NCBI RefSeq assembly: GCF_000621745.1
Contig: NZ_JHXK01000020.1
Span: 93,620-157,619, forward strand
From: Clostridium beijerinckii HUN142
GTDB lineage: Bacteria; Bacillota; Clostridia; Clostridiales; Clostridiaceae
Reading direction: 5' to 3'
DNA length: 64,000 nt
Shown one piece after another: positions 46,521 through 54,995 of this stretch (positions are counted from its first letter, which is position 1; each line of letters starts with the position of its first letter). A model generated the notes under the pieces. That model ran no database searches. It worked only from the letters and a program-made list of their open reading frames with translations, and had not been told where the DNA came from. The position numbers were made by a program, and so were the translations under genes.

Positions 46521-46835
46521 ATGGAAAATCAAAATAATTTATTTGAATGTGGTGATTTTGAATTCTATAAAACTCTTTTTGATCCTGTAAGAAGTGAAAT
46601 CTTAAAGTTTCTCGCAATAAATGGAAAGAAGAATATCACAGAAATTGCAGAAAACTTTACTCAAGATAGGTCTGTTATTTCAAGGCATTTAGAATTAATG
46701 AATCGATATAAAATCTTAAACAAGGAAAAGCTAAACAGAATTACTTTCTATGAAATTAATAGCGAGTACATTCTTGAAAAATTTGAGACAACTACAAACA
46801 CTTTAAAAGAGTATATCAAAAATAAGGTTTATTAA
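46521..46835 (+). CDS. ArsR-like winged-helix transcriptional regulator
   Basis: About 104 residues: DPVRSEILKFLAINGKKNITEIAENF and QDRSVISRHLELMNRYKILNKEK form an ArsR-type winged helix with a C-terminal dimer helix. A single cysteine near the N-terminus (LFECGDFEF), no classic metal site. The start is approximate: ATG 46521 or ATG 46515 with GGTGAT nearby; the TTG at 46509 is unlikely. Precedes the nitroreductase gene by 93 bp; both upstream regions carry the same operator-like motif. Confidence 0.85.
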   Translation: MENQNNLFECGDFEFYKTLFDPVRSEILKFLAINGKKNITEIAENFTQDRSVISRHLELMNRYKILNKEKLNRITFYEINSEYILEKFETTTNTLKEYIKNKVY

Positions 46836-46837
46836 GA

Positions 46838-46855
46838 AAAGGCAGTAATGCCTTT
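46838..46855 (+). terminator. Short stem-loop after the ArsR-like gene
   Basis: AAAGGCA-GTAA-TGCCTTT followed by CTTCTTTAATG; a weak terminator or attenuator between regulator and nitroreductase genes. Confidence 0.5.
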
Positions 46856-46870
46856 CTTCTTTAATGTAAA

Positions 46871-46896
46871 TGTGTATGAATGTGCACATATACACA
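46871..46896. promoter_or_regulatory. Second operator before the nitroreductase gene
   Basis: TGTGTAT...ATACACA arms around TGTGCACA; shares TGTGCACATATA with the operator upstream of the regulator. 33 bp before the nitroreductase start. Confidence 0.65.
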
Positions 46897-46928
46897 AAAA
46901 TAAATGATTTTGAAAGGATTTGACTAAA

Positions 46929-47729
46929 ATGAATCTTATTACTGTGAATGAAGCAAAATGTATAAAATGTGAGTTATGTATTAAAGAATGTCCTGTGGCT
47001 TTTCTAAAGATGGGATCACATGGGCCCGAAGAAATGGAAAACTCTAATTGTATTGCCTGTGGACATTGCACCGCTATATGTCCTAATACTGCGATAGATA
47101 ATAAAAAATCGCCTTTAAAAGATCAAATTGATTTAAAAGATTTTACTAAACTAAACGAAAAGCAGGCAGAATATTTCTTAAGATCTCGCCGTTCCATAAG
47201 AAATTACAAAACTGAACCTGTATCAAGAGAAAAATTGGCAAAATTAATTGATATTGCAAGATTGGCTCCTACTGCAAGTAATAGTCAAGGCATATCCTTT
47301 ATTGTAGTTCAAAATAAGCAATTACTTGAACAAGCTTTAGAAATAACTATCCAAATCATAGAAAATTCACCTTTAAGACATTTAGTAGAAGAAGCTATAA
47401 AAAGTTATAGAGAAGATGGATATGATTCAGTCTTCCGTGGTGCTCCAAATTTAATAATTGCAACATCAGATAAGAATTTTTCAAACGGTCGTAATAATGC
47501 TATTTCTTTTTTAACTTATCTTGAATTATTCGCCCCTTCCCTAGGACTTGGATCATGCTGGGCTGGAATTTTCGAGCATTGCATAGCCATTGAAGACTCA
47601 CCACTGCTTAAATTATTCAATATTCCTAAAGATAAAAAAGTCGTAGGTGCCGTTATGGTTGGATATCCAAAGTATAATTATAATAGATTAGTTGATAGAA
47701 ACCCATTAGATGCTACTTTTATAGAATAA
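46929..47729 (+). CDS. Ferredoxin-nitroreductase fusion protein
   Basis: About 266 residues. Residues 1-60 hold two 4Fe-4S motifs (CIKCELCIKECP and CIACGHCTAICP); residues 75-266 are a nitroreductase-fold FMN domain (FLRSRRSIRNYKTEPVSR, IARLAPTASNSQGISFIVV, SLGLGSCWAGIF). Members transfer ferredoxin electrons to nitro compounds, quinones or other acceptors. Start ATG 46929 with AAAGGA 10 nt upstream; the TTG at 46920 sits next to that site. Likely controlled by the ArsR-like protein. Confidence 0.9.
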   Translation: MNLITVNEAKCIKCELCIKECPVAFLKMGSHGPEEMENSNCIACGHCTAICPNTAIDNKKSPLKDQIDLKDFTKLNEKQAEYFLRSRRSIRNYKTEPVSREKLAKLIDIARLAPTASNSQGISFIVVQNKQLLEQALEITIQIIENSPLRHLVEEAIKSYREDGYDSVFRGAPNLIIATSDKNFSNGRNNAISFLTYLELFAPSLGLGSCWAGIFEHCIAIEDSPLLKLFNIPKDKKVVGAVMVGYPKYNYNRLVDRNPLDATFIE

Positions 47730-47743
47730 TTAATAATTACACT

Positions 47744-47777
47744 GAAAAAAGCTATCCTGTAAACGATAGCTTTTTTC
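47744..47777. terminator. Bidirectional terminator
   Basis: 13-bp perfect stem GAAAAAAGCTATC / GATAGCTTTTTTC, 8-nt loop, T-runs on both strands. Between convergent nitroreductase and permease genes. Confidence 0.88.
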
Positions 47778-47814
47778 TTTCTATTAAAATTTCAGAACTA
47801 TATATAAATGCTTA

Positions 47815-49194
47815 CTAAGCATTTTCTCCATTTTTCTTTTTTGCTTTAAGTATGTTGTAAATAATACCAAGAACTATAAACCATACAGGTGTTACAAATA
47901 AAGCAACACGAGTTTCATTATTAAGTGCCAATACAACTAAGATAAAAGCAAAAAATGCTAGAATTATATAGTTTATTACTGGATAGAACGGCATTTTAAA
48001 TTTGCTCTTTGCAGCAAGTTCAGGATTAGTTTTACGATATCTTATATGGCAGATAACTATTATTGCCCAAATGTAGATAAAGCAAAATGTTGATATACTT
48101 GTTATAAGTACAAATACCCCTTCAGGCATAACAAAGTTTAAAATAACTGAAATCAAGATGACAATTGCCGAAAACATTGTAGCATTTGAAGGTACTTGAC
48201 TAGAAGTCAGCTTTTTCATCGATTCAGGTGCATTTTCTTCTTTTGCAAGAGAGTAAACCATACGACTTGTACTGAAGATAGCACTATTACAAGCAGATGC
48301 TGCTGATGTTAATACAACGAAATTTACAATACTTGCTGCTGCTGCAATTCCTACTGCTGCAAACACCTGCACAAATGGACTTTTATCTGGATTAATTGAG
48401 TTCCAAGGATATATGCTCATAATAACAATAAGTGCCCCTATGTAGAATATAATGATTCTAATTGGAATATTGTTAATAGCTTTTGGAATAACATATTCTG
48501 GTTTTTCAGTTTCACCAGCCGTAAGTCCAACCAATTCAATTCCAGCAAAAGCGAACACTACCATTTGGAATGAAAGAATAAAACCATTTATTCCATTTGG
48601 AAATAAGCCTCCATGACTCCAAAGATTTGCAAAGCTAGATGTACCAGCATCTGTAGAAAAACCTTTAATAATCATAACTGTCCCAATTATAATTAATGCC
48701 AAGATTGCAACAACTTTAATTAAAGCAAACCAAAATTCCATCTCTCCAAATAGTTTTACTGCTGTAAGATTCATAATTAGTAAAATTACAAGAACAATAA
48801 GACTTGGAATCCATTGAGGTACATTGGGAAGCCAGTATTGTATGTAAAGCCCTGCGGCAGTTAAGTCAGCCATTCCAACTGATATCCAGCAGAACCAGTA
48901 AGTCCATCCAGTAATAAACGCTGCTCCGTTCCCTAAATAATCATATACAAAGTCTACAAATGAATGATAATTTAAATTAGATAGTAATAATTCCCCAAGG
49001 GCACGCATAATAAAGAAGCAAATTATACCTGTTATTATATAAGCAAATAAGATAGCTGGACCAGCCAAGTGAATTGATCTTCCTGAACCAAGGAACAGTC
49101 CTGTACCAATTGCTCCTCCTATGGCAAGTAACTGAACATGCCGATTTTTTAGTCCTCTCGATAAATTTTGATTTTCTGATGTTGATTTATCCAT
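47815..49194 (-). CDS. APC family amino acid permease
   Basis: 459 residues, 12 membrane segments. N-terminal signature LKNRHVQLLAIGGAIGTGLF followed by LGSGRSIHLAGPAIL is that of the AAT subfamily (CycA, AroP, GabP); also ELVGLTAGETEKPEYVIPKA. Closest in feel to D-serine/D-alanine/glycine transporters, but the substrate is not certain. TGGGGGAAG precedes the ATG. Monocistronic. Confidence 0.9.
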   Translation of the reverse strand: MDKSTSENQNLSRGLKNRHVQLLAIGGAIGTGLFLGSGRSIHLAGPAILFAYIITGIICFFIMRALGELLLSNLNYHSFVDFVYDYLGNGAAFITGWTYWFCWISVGMADLTAAGLYIQYWLPNVPQWIPSLIVLVILLIMNLTAVKLFGEMEFWFALIKVVAILALIIIGTVMIIKGFSTDAGTSSFANLWSHGGLFPNGINGFILSFQMVVFAFAGIELVGLTAGETEKPEYVIPKAINNIPIRIIIFYIGALIVIMSIYPWNSINPDKSPFVQVFAAVGIAAAASIVNFVVLTSAASACNSAIFSTSRMVYSLAKEENAPESMKKLTSSQVPSNATMFSAIVILISVILNFVMPEGVFVLITSISTFCFIYIWAIIVICHIRYRKTNPELAAKSKFKMPFYPVINYIILAFFAFILVVLALNNETRVALFVTPVWFIVLGIIYNILKAKKKNGENA

Positions 49195-49678
49195 TTTCTT
49201 CCCCCATCTTTATTAAAGCATCTATATAAATGCCTTTTATTCTTTAGGAATTTATATTCCAATAAAATCTGTGGATAACTTAAAAAAGGTTGATTGATTA
49301 GTTTTTGTATTTTAAAAAGAATAAAAAAGAAATCTTATTCACCTGCCAAATTTTTCTCACATGAGTTCGAAAAGGCAGATGCGTGAAAAAATCTTCGGCT
49401 CCACAGTCGCCTGCGATTTTGTTCTAAGTATTTTATAATCATGCGAATTTTTGTAGCTATTATTTCCCCAATATATTGCTCTAAAAATTTAATTTTCACT
49501 GTTAAATACTAATACATTTTTGACAAAGTTGCAACGATTTCTTGATTTTTATAGGAAATTTATATAAATATAAATGTTATTTTGTCATAATACTTTCATT
49601 TGACCCTTTATTACAGAAAAAAATATATATGTCCCCCAGATTTATTTATCGAAATCTATCGTAAACTTATGTAAGCAA
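49195..49678. other. Intergenic region with motif D copy 2
   Basis: No gene. 49373-49425 carries GAAAAAATCTTCGGCTCC and AGTCGCCTGCGATTTTGTTC, matching 17129-17172. The rest is AT-rich and should include the permease promoter. Confidence 0.45.
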
Positions 49679-50542
49679 TTAATTAGAAATCATATTATTT
49701 TTATCAAGCCCATTTTCTACAAGAATAGCATATAAGGTACCGTCTGCCTTCATCTCTCTTATTTTTTCATTTAATGCATTTAATAACGTTGTGTCATTTT
49801 TTCTTACTGCTATAGCTATATTTCCACTTAATTCAGGCGTATAATCTTTTAGTATTCTCAAAGGTATATTTTTATTTTTTAATAAAGAATATTTCACTAT
49901 AACGGAGTCAACTAACCCTGCATCTATCTTTCTTTTATATATAGCATCCAATAATTCAGTTGAATTTTGGAAAAGTGCAATGTCCTTTATTATTTTATCA
50001 TTTTTCCACCTTTCACCCATGCTCTCATACACTGTACCCTTTTCTACCCCAACTACTGCGTTTTTTAAATCGCTTTTAAAATTTATATTTGAAAGTGTTG
50101 GAACAACAACAGCTTCTGTGGCCTTATATATTGGCTGAGTAAATGCCACTATATTTTCACGTTCCGGAGTTATAAATATTCCACCTGATGCAATATCTAT
50201 GCTGTCATCAGTATTTAATTTATCTAATAAATTTACAAATGGTGAGTTCCTAGTTTCAATTTTATTGATTCCAAGCCTGCTTCCAATTTCGGTTATTATA
50301 TCAGCCTCAGTTCCCTCTATTTTTTTTGTACTTGGATCTATATAAAAATATGAAACATCATTTTGCGGTGAAGCGACAGTTATCACTCCTTTTTCTTTTA
50401 TCAACTGCAGTCTATCCTTTTGTTCTGATACATTGGTTACTATCGCTCTACTGTCATATCTTCCAGCACTACCTTCAAACATTATTCCTAAAAAATTTAT
50501 AATAATAATTAACATCAATACATTTCTCGATAATTTCCTCAT
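49679..50542 (-). CDS. Extracellular amino-acid-type solute-binding protein (SBP_bac_3)
   Basis: 287 residues: N-terminal hydrophobic signal/anchor (about 8-25, no lipobox cysteine), then a type 3 binding-protein fold (LIKEKGVITVASPQNDVSYFY, EGTEADIITEIGSRLG, DIASGGIFITPERENIVAFT, AVVGVEKGTVYESMG, ADGTLYAIL). Ligand likely a polar amino acid. No permease or ATPase gene is adjacent, so it is an orphan receptor or partner of a distant transporter. AAAGGAGAG precedes the ATG. Confidence 0.87.
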   Translation of the reverse strand: MRKLSRNVLMLIIIINFLGIMFEGSAGRYDSRAIVTNVSEQKDRLQLIKEKGVITVASPQNDVSYFYIDPSTKKIEGTEADIITEIGSRLGINKIETRNSPFVNLLDKLNTDDSIDIASGGIFITPERENIVAFTQPIYKATEAVVVPTLSNINFKSDLKNAVVGVEKGTVYESMGERWKNDKIIKDIALFQNSTELLDAIYKRKIDAGLVDSVIVKYSLLKNKNIPLRILKDYTPELSGNIAIAVRKNDTTLLNALNEKIREMKADGTLYAILVENGLDKNNMISN

Positions 50543-50699
50543 GCTGCTCTCCTTTAGGTGTCATTTAGATTTATAAAATACTGTTGAGCCATATCTTACA
50601 AAGTGCATCAAATAAAATGAAACCTCAATTTTAATATACTATTTCTATTTTGTTATAAAATAGCAAATTTTAAACATAGAATTCAGTTTTTAAACAAAA

Positions 50700-50728
50700 A
50701 TAAGAGTTTACTTAACATAAACTCTTAT
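50700..50728 (-). terminator. Terminator of the sugar operon
   Basis: 11-bp stem ATAAGAGTTTA / TAAACTCTTAT, 7-nt loop; minus-strand tail TTTTGTTTAAAAAC. 16 bp past the glycosidase stop. Confidence 0.85.
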
Positions 50729-50743
50729 CACTTATCTTTCTCA

Positions 50744-52771
50744 TTAAATAATTGAAACTTCTGCTTCATCCTTAAGGAATAATGGTATTATTTCTAATGG
50801 AGCACTATAGTCTATTACTTGTCCGCCATTAAATATCTTCCCTGAATTTACATCTTTCCAATTTGCACCTTTTGGCAAATACACTTTTCTTGATCTCTTT
50901 CCTTTATGGAGTATTGGAGCTACAAGAATATCTGGTCCAAACATATACTCATCTGTAACCTCCCAACAAATCTCATCTTCTGAAAAATCATAGAATAATG
51001 GTCTTATAACTGGAGTTCCCTTTTCATGTGCTTCCTTCATGATTTCAGTAATATAAGGTCTCATCCTTTCACGAATAAGCATATATTTCTTAAATATTTC
51101 ATATGCCTCGTCACCATAACTCCATACTTCATTAGCTGCACCGCTTGCACATAGTCCTCCACCACTAGTTCCAAGTGGCTTTGAATGTGGCTCACGATCA
51201 CCATGTAACCTAAATACAGGACAGAATGTTCCATATTCAAACCATCGAATTATGCATTCTCTAAAGTCTGGATCATCTGGATTCCCACCATGGAATCCTC
51301 CTATATCAGTTGTCCACCATGGTATACCTGCAATTCCCATGTTAAGCCCTGCTGCAAATTGATTTCTTAAAGATTCAAAACTTGAATCAATGTCTCCAGA
51401 CCATACAAGTGCTCCATAACGTTGGCTTCCTGCCCATGCGCATCTAAGAAGATTAATTATATTTTCCTGTCCTTCTTTCTTCATGCCATCAAAAAACGTT
51501 TTTGCGTACATAGCCGGATATATATTACCTATTTGTACATTTGGACCTAAGTGATATCTATAATTATCAAAATCATAAACCGAATATTCTGGTTCAGCTT
51601 CATCAAGCCAAAATATTTTGATACCTTTATCATAGTAGTTTTTCTTCGCAGTTTTCCATACAAACTCACGGGCCTCTGGATTTGTTGGATCATAGAAAAC
51701 AGTATCTCCTAAAAAGTCCATAGTTGTTCTAATTCCCCTATCAACTCTTACTAAATAACCTTTTTTAAGCATCTTATCATAATTTTCGCTTGTCTTATCT
51801 ACTGTTGGCCAAATAGAAACCATTAACTCAATGCCCATTTCTTTAAGTTCTTTAATCATAGCATCAGGATCAGGCCAATAATCTAAATCAAACTTCCATT
51901 CTCCTTGTTTTGGCCAATGAAAAAAGTCAACTACTATAACAGAAATTGGCAAATTCCTTTTCTTATATTCACGTGCAATGCTTAATAACTCTTCTTGGGT
52001 TTGGTATCTCAATTTACATTGCCAAAAACCCATAGCATAATCCGGCATCATTGGAACAGTTCCAGTTGCCTTTGCATAAGCTTCTTCTATTTCTGCTGGC
52101 GTATCACCTGCTGTTATAAAATAATCTAATTGCTTAGTAGAATTCGCTATCCATTCCGTAATATTTCTTCCAAAAGTAACTTTTCCAATGCCTGGGTTAT
52201 TCCAGAGCATTCCATATCCTAAACTTGATAATACAAATGGAACACTAGCTTGAGAATTTCTATGTGCAAGTTCAAGTACGCAGTTTTTTAAATCTAGATT
52301 TGGCTGCTGATATTGTCCCATACCAAATAACTTTTCCTTTGGATTTGATTCAAATCTCATGGTTAATGTATAATCTCCACCAAGAATAGGTTTAAATTCA
52401 CGTGCTTCTATCTCTAAAGCACTACAAAACCTATTTACATTTTTCCTATTTCTTACATACTCTTCCAAAAGAACATCATCTTTATCATTATAAAATGTTA
52501 TTTTTCCTTCTTTATCAATCCTTGCATGAATTTTTCCATTCTCTATATATGCTTCATTATTTTCAATCTTAATCTTAATTTCACAACTTTCTTGTGGCAA
52601 TAAGGCCCAATCATCATTGATAAATTCTGCTTGATTAGTGCTGCGTATACGTAAACTATTTTTTCCCCAAGGCTCAATTCGTAACGTTTTACAGTCATAT
52701 TTGCGAATTAATACATTTCCATAAACTTCAAAAACACTATCATCTAAATTAAATTCCTTATTCGATTCCAT
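50744..52771 (-). CDS. GH31 alpha-glycosidase (alpha-xylosidase/alpha-glucosidase type)
   Basis: About 675 residues. N-terminal beta-sandwich, then the GH31 barrel: GFWQCKLRYQTQEELLSIA, VIVVDFFHWP, nucleophile aspartate in KIFWLDEAEPEY, acid/base in WSGDIDSSFESLRNQF, GIPWWTTDIGGF and FRLHGDREP. The WLDEAEPE form resembles alpha-xylosidases and related enzymes; no signal peptide, so it acts in the cytoplasm on an imported oligosaccharide. Start ATG 52771 follows GGAGGG by 7 nt; the ATG at 52807 lies before that site. Last gene of the sugar transport operon. Confidence 0.9.
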   Translation of the reverse strand: MESNKEFNLDDSVFEVYGNVLIRKYDCKTLRIEPWGKNSLRIRSTNQAEFINDDWALLPQESCEIKIKIENNEAYIENGKIHARIDKEGKITFYNDKDDVLLEEYVRNRKNVNRFCSALEIEAREFKPILGGDYTLTMRFESNPKEKLFGMGQYQQPNLDLKNCVLELAHRNSQASVPFVLSSLGYGMLWNNPGIGKVTFGRNITEWIANSTKQLDYFITAGDTPAEIEEAYAKATGTVPMMPDYAMGFWQCKLRYQTQEELLSIAREYKKRNLPISVIVVDFFHWPKQGEWKFDLDYWPDPDAMIKELKEMGIELMVSIWPTVDKTSENYDKMLKKGYLVRVDRGIRTTMDFLGDTVFYDPTNPEAREFVWKTAKKNYYDKGIKIFWLDEAEPEYSVYDFDNYRYHLGPNVQIGNIYPAMYAKTFFDGMKKEGQENIINLLRCAWAGSQRYGALVWSGDIDSSFESLRNQFAAGLNMGIAGIPWWTTDIGGFHGGNPDDPDFRECIIRWFEYGTFCPVFRLHGDREPHSKPLGTSGGGLCASGAANEVWSYGDEAYEIFKKYMLIRERMRPYITEIMKEAHEKGTPVIRPLFYDFSEDEICWEVTDEYMFGPDILVAPILHKGKRSRKVYLPKGANWKDVNSGKIFNGGQVIDYSAPLEIIPLFLKDEAEVSII

Positions 52772-52809
52772 ATATGAACCCTCCAATCTTTGAATAATTA
52801 AATTCATGC

Positions 52810-53655
52810 TTAGCCTTTAACAGCACCATTAGTTAATCCTCCAATTATATATTTTTGAAGGAATATGAATATTAAAACAACAGGCAAAACCAAAAGTACT
52901 CCGTAAGCCATTATAGAATTCCACTGTATTCCGTACTTACCCATAAAGTTATATATACTAGCTGTCATAGTTCTCTTTTCTGGACTGGTTAAAAATGTTA
53001 GTGAATAAGCTAAATCACCCCAAGCATATAAGAAGGAAAAGGCTCCTGTCATTATGAGTCCTGGATAAGATATTGGAAGCATTATCTTTGTAAATGCTGT
53101 AAATGTATTACAACCATCAATCTTTGCTGAATCTTCAAGTTCTTTTGGCAAAGCAAGAAAATAAGTTCTAAGAATAAGAACTACAAATGGAACAGATATT
53201 GTTGCATCTGATAATATTGGAGCCCAAAGAGTATCTAGTAGATGTAAATTTTTATAGACTAAAAACATTGGTGTTAGTAATAGTGCTACTGGAAGCATCT
53301 GAGTTACCAAAAATATCAAGATAAATGCCTTTTTGCCTCTCATTCTAAACCTCGCCAAACCATATGCAGCCGGAATAGCTAATACACATGCTAAGATCAT
53401 TGAAGCGAATGCAACCTTGCAGCTATTACCTAGTGTTACTAGTATGCTGCTCTTTCCTGTAAATTGGTCTGTATAACTACTTAATGTAAAATCTTTAGGT
53501 ATGAAAGTTGGAGGTGATGCAAAGATTTCAGCATTAGTTTTAAATGAACTTACTATAATCCAATATATTGGAAAAAGCATAATACAAGCTATGCAAATTG
53601 ATACACAGCATAATATTATATTTTTTTGTTTATCCCTAAGAATAACCTTCTTCAT
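52810..53655 (-). CDS. Carbohydrate ABC transporter permease (MalG type)
   Basis: 281 residues, six membrane segments, EAA loop LEDSAKIDGCNTFTAFTKIMLPIS and the ending FLQKYIIGGLTNGAVKG typical of MalG-like sugar permeases. Its ATG overlaps the stop of the MalF-type gene by one base (TAATG). Works with that permease, the upstream lipoprotein and an ATPase not encoded here (a shared MsmX-like ATPase is likely). Confidence 0.93.
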   Translation of the reverse strand: MKKVILRDKQKNIILCCVSICIACIMLFPIYWIIVSSFKTNAEIFASPPTFIPKDFTLSSYTDQFTGKSSILVTLGNSCKVAFASMILACVLAIPAAYGLARFRMRGKKAFILIFLVTQMLPVALLLTPMFLVYKNLHLLDTLWAPILSDATISVPFVVLILRTYFLALPKELEDSAKIDGCNTFTAFTKIMLPISYPGLIMTGAFSFLYAWGDLAYSLTFLTSPEKRTMTASIYNFMGKYGIQWNSIMAYGVLLVLPVVLIFIFLQKYIIGGLTNGAVKG

Positions 53656-54575
53656 TATCCAATCACCTCATCTTCCTTTATCAATTTGAGGTACCCTAAA
53701 CTTACGCAGAATAAAATAGCAAACAATACATTGGCAACAGTAGCACCTTTACTAAATGAAAATTGCGTAAATGAAAGTTTATATGCAAAAGTTGACATTA
53801 GTTCAGTACTATTAACTGGACCTCCATTTGTCATAACAAATACTAAATCAAAAACTTTAAATGTATAAATAAATCCAAGAACTAATACGGATAAAATTGC
53901 TGGTCTTAATGATGGCAGAGTTATTTTAAAGAATCTCTGAATTACATTAGCTCCATCAACTTTAGCTGCCTCATATAAATCATATGGAATGTTACTTAAC
54001 CCAGTTGTTAATAACAGCATATTAAACGGAATTCCAACCCATGAGTTTGTTAATATAACTGATAGCATCGAAGTCTTGCTATCTATAATCCACCCTATAG
54101 GCTGTGATATCAAATTGAATTTCATAAGTAATTCATTTATTATTCCTCCACTTGTACTATACATAAATTTGAACAATAATGCCGTTACTGTCATAGGTAC
54201 AAGATAACTTACTACCATAAGACCTCTAAGAGGTTCAGAAAGCTTAAACTTTAAGTTGAAAAGCAAAGCTAGTCCTAATCCTATAATAAATTGAATTGAT
54301 ATACTTCCTATGGTGAAAACTAAAGTATTCCAAATACTTATTGGCATTGCAGGATCTTTAAATACTTCAATATAGTTTCCTAAACCAACAAAGGGTTTAA
54401 CAGGCTGACTAAAAGTCGTTACATTTACATCATGAAAACTTAAAATAAAATTATATATAATCGGGTACCCCACAAAGGCCAGCATAAATATTAATGCTGG
54501 GAGCACAAATATGTACCCTTTTCTTTCTTCCTTAATAAATTCTCTGCTATATTTATTTTTCAAAGTTATATTCAC
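53655..54575 (-). CDS. Carbohydrate ABC transporter permease (MalF type)
   Basis: 306 residues, six membrane segments, EAA loop DLYEAAKVDGANVIQRFFKITLP, start region KGYIFVLPALIFMLAFVGYPI as in MalF/LacF-like permeases. First gene after element A copy 6; AGGTAGGTG precedes the ATG. Partner of the next gene. Confidence 0.93.
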   Translation of the reverse strand: MNITLKNKYSREFIKEERKGYIFVLPALIFMLAFVGYPIIYNFILSFHDVNVTTFSQPVKPFVGLGNYIEVFKDPAMPISIWNTLVFTIGSISIQFIIGLGLALLFNLKFKLSEPLRGLMVVSYLVPMTVTALLFKFMYSTSGGIINELLMKFNLISQPIGWIIDSKTSMLSVILTNSWVGIPFNMLLLTTGLSNIPYDLYEAAKVDGANVIQRFFKITLPSLRPAILSVLVLGFIYTFKVFDLVFVMTNGGPVNSTELMSTFAYKLSFTQFSFSKGATVANVLFAILFCVSLGYLKLIKEDEVIG

Positions 54576-54591
54576 CTACCTTGCTTCAATT

Positions 54592-54627
54592 TAAAGGCGT
54601 CTTTCACTAAGTTTTAAGACACCTTTA
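54592..54627. other. Hairpin between binding-protein and permease genes
   Basis: TAAAGG-GTCTT / AAGAC-CCTTTA with one mismatch; the plus-strand side is followed by GTTTTTTATATAG, the minus-strand side by AATTGAAGC. In the operon direction it may only slow transcription, lowering permease levels relative to the binding protein. Confidence 0.45.
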
Positions 54628-54636
54628 GTTTTTTAT

Positions 54637-54991
54637 ATAGTTAAACAATTTAAGAATTTCACAAAATTGATAACACTTTGATTTAATATCTTCACTAGAA
54701 ATCATAAATATATTTGTGAAGAAAACATTTGAAAATGAGCTGTTAAAGGTTCTTAGCTGTAGGTTGTTCCATTTTAGCTTGTGAAGTGAGAGTCCAAAAT
54801 TTTATTTTGGGTTCTCGAACTTCCTCAGCGAATGTAATGAGTCGAGCTTCCCTAGGAAAGTTGGAGCATGCTAAATTGGATGCAACCTGCTGCTTAGAAC
54901 CTTCAGCGATATTTTCATAGCTTTTCGGAATCAAAATATTTATGATTTCGGTAAGTTAACACATAAATTCAGTTTTAAAGTTGGTATCTAT
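54637..54991. repeat. Element A, copy 6, with motif C in the apical loop
   Basis: About 355 bp, inside the sugar operon. Arms as in other copies (AGCTGTAGGTTGTTCCATTT; TGGATGCAACCTGCTGCTTA; right end TATCTAT). The apex carries AAAATTTTATTTTGGGTTCT and CTCAGCGAATGTAATGAGTC, absent from copies 1 and 4. It ends 4 bp before the binding-protein stop codon. Confidence 0.82.
54817..54853. repeat. Motif C, copy 3 (inside element A copy 6)
   Basis: CGAACTTCCTCAGCGAATG and AATGAGTCGAGCTTCC: same ACTCAGCG...GAGTCGAG core. Confidence 0.6.
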
Positions 54992-54995
54992 AAAT

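Noticed and set aside
49195..49678. Riboswitch upstream of the amino acid permease
   Set aside because: No glycine, lysine or T-box type conserved core could be recognised.
54743..54934. 63-codon minus-strand frame in element A copy 6
   Set aside because: Repeat-derived, as above.
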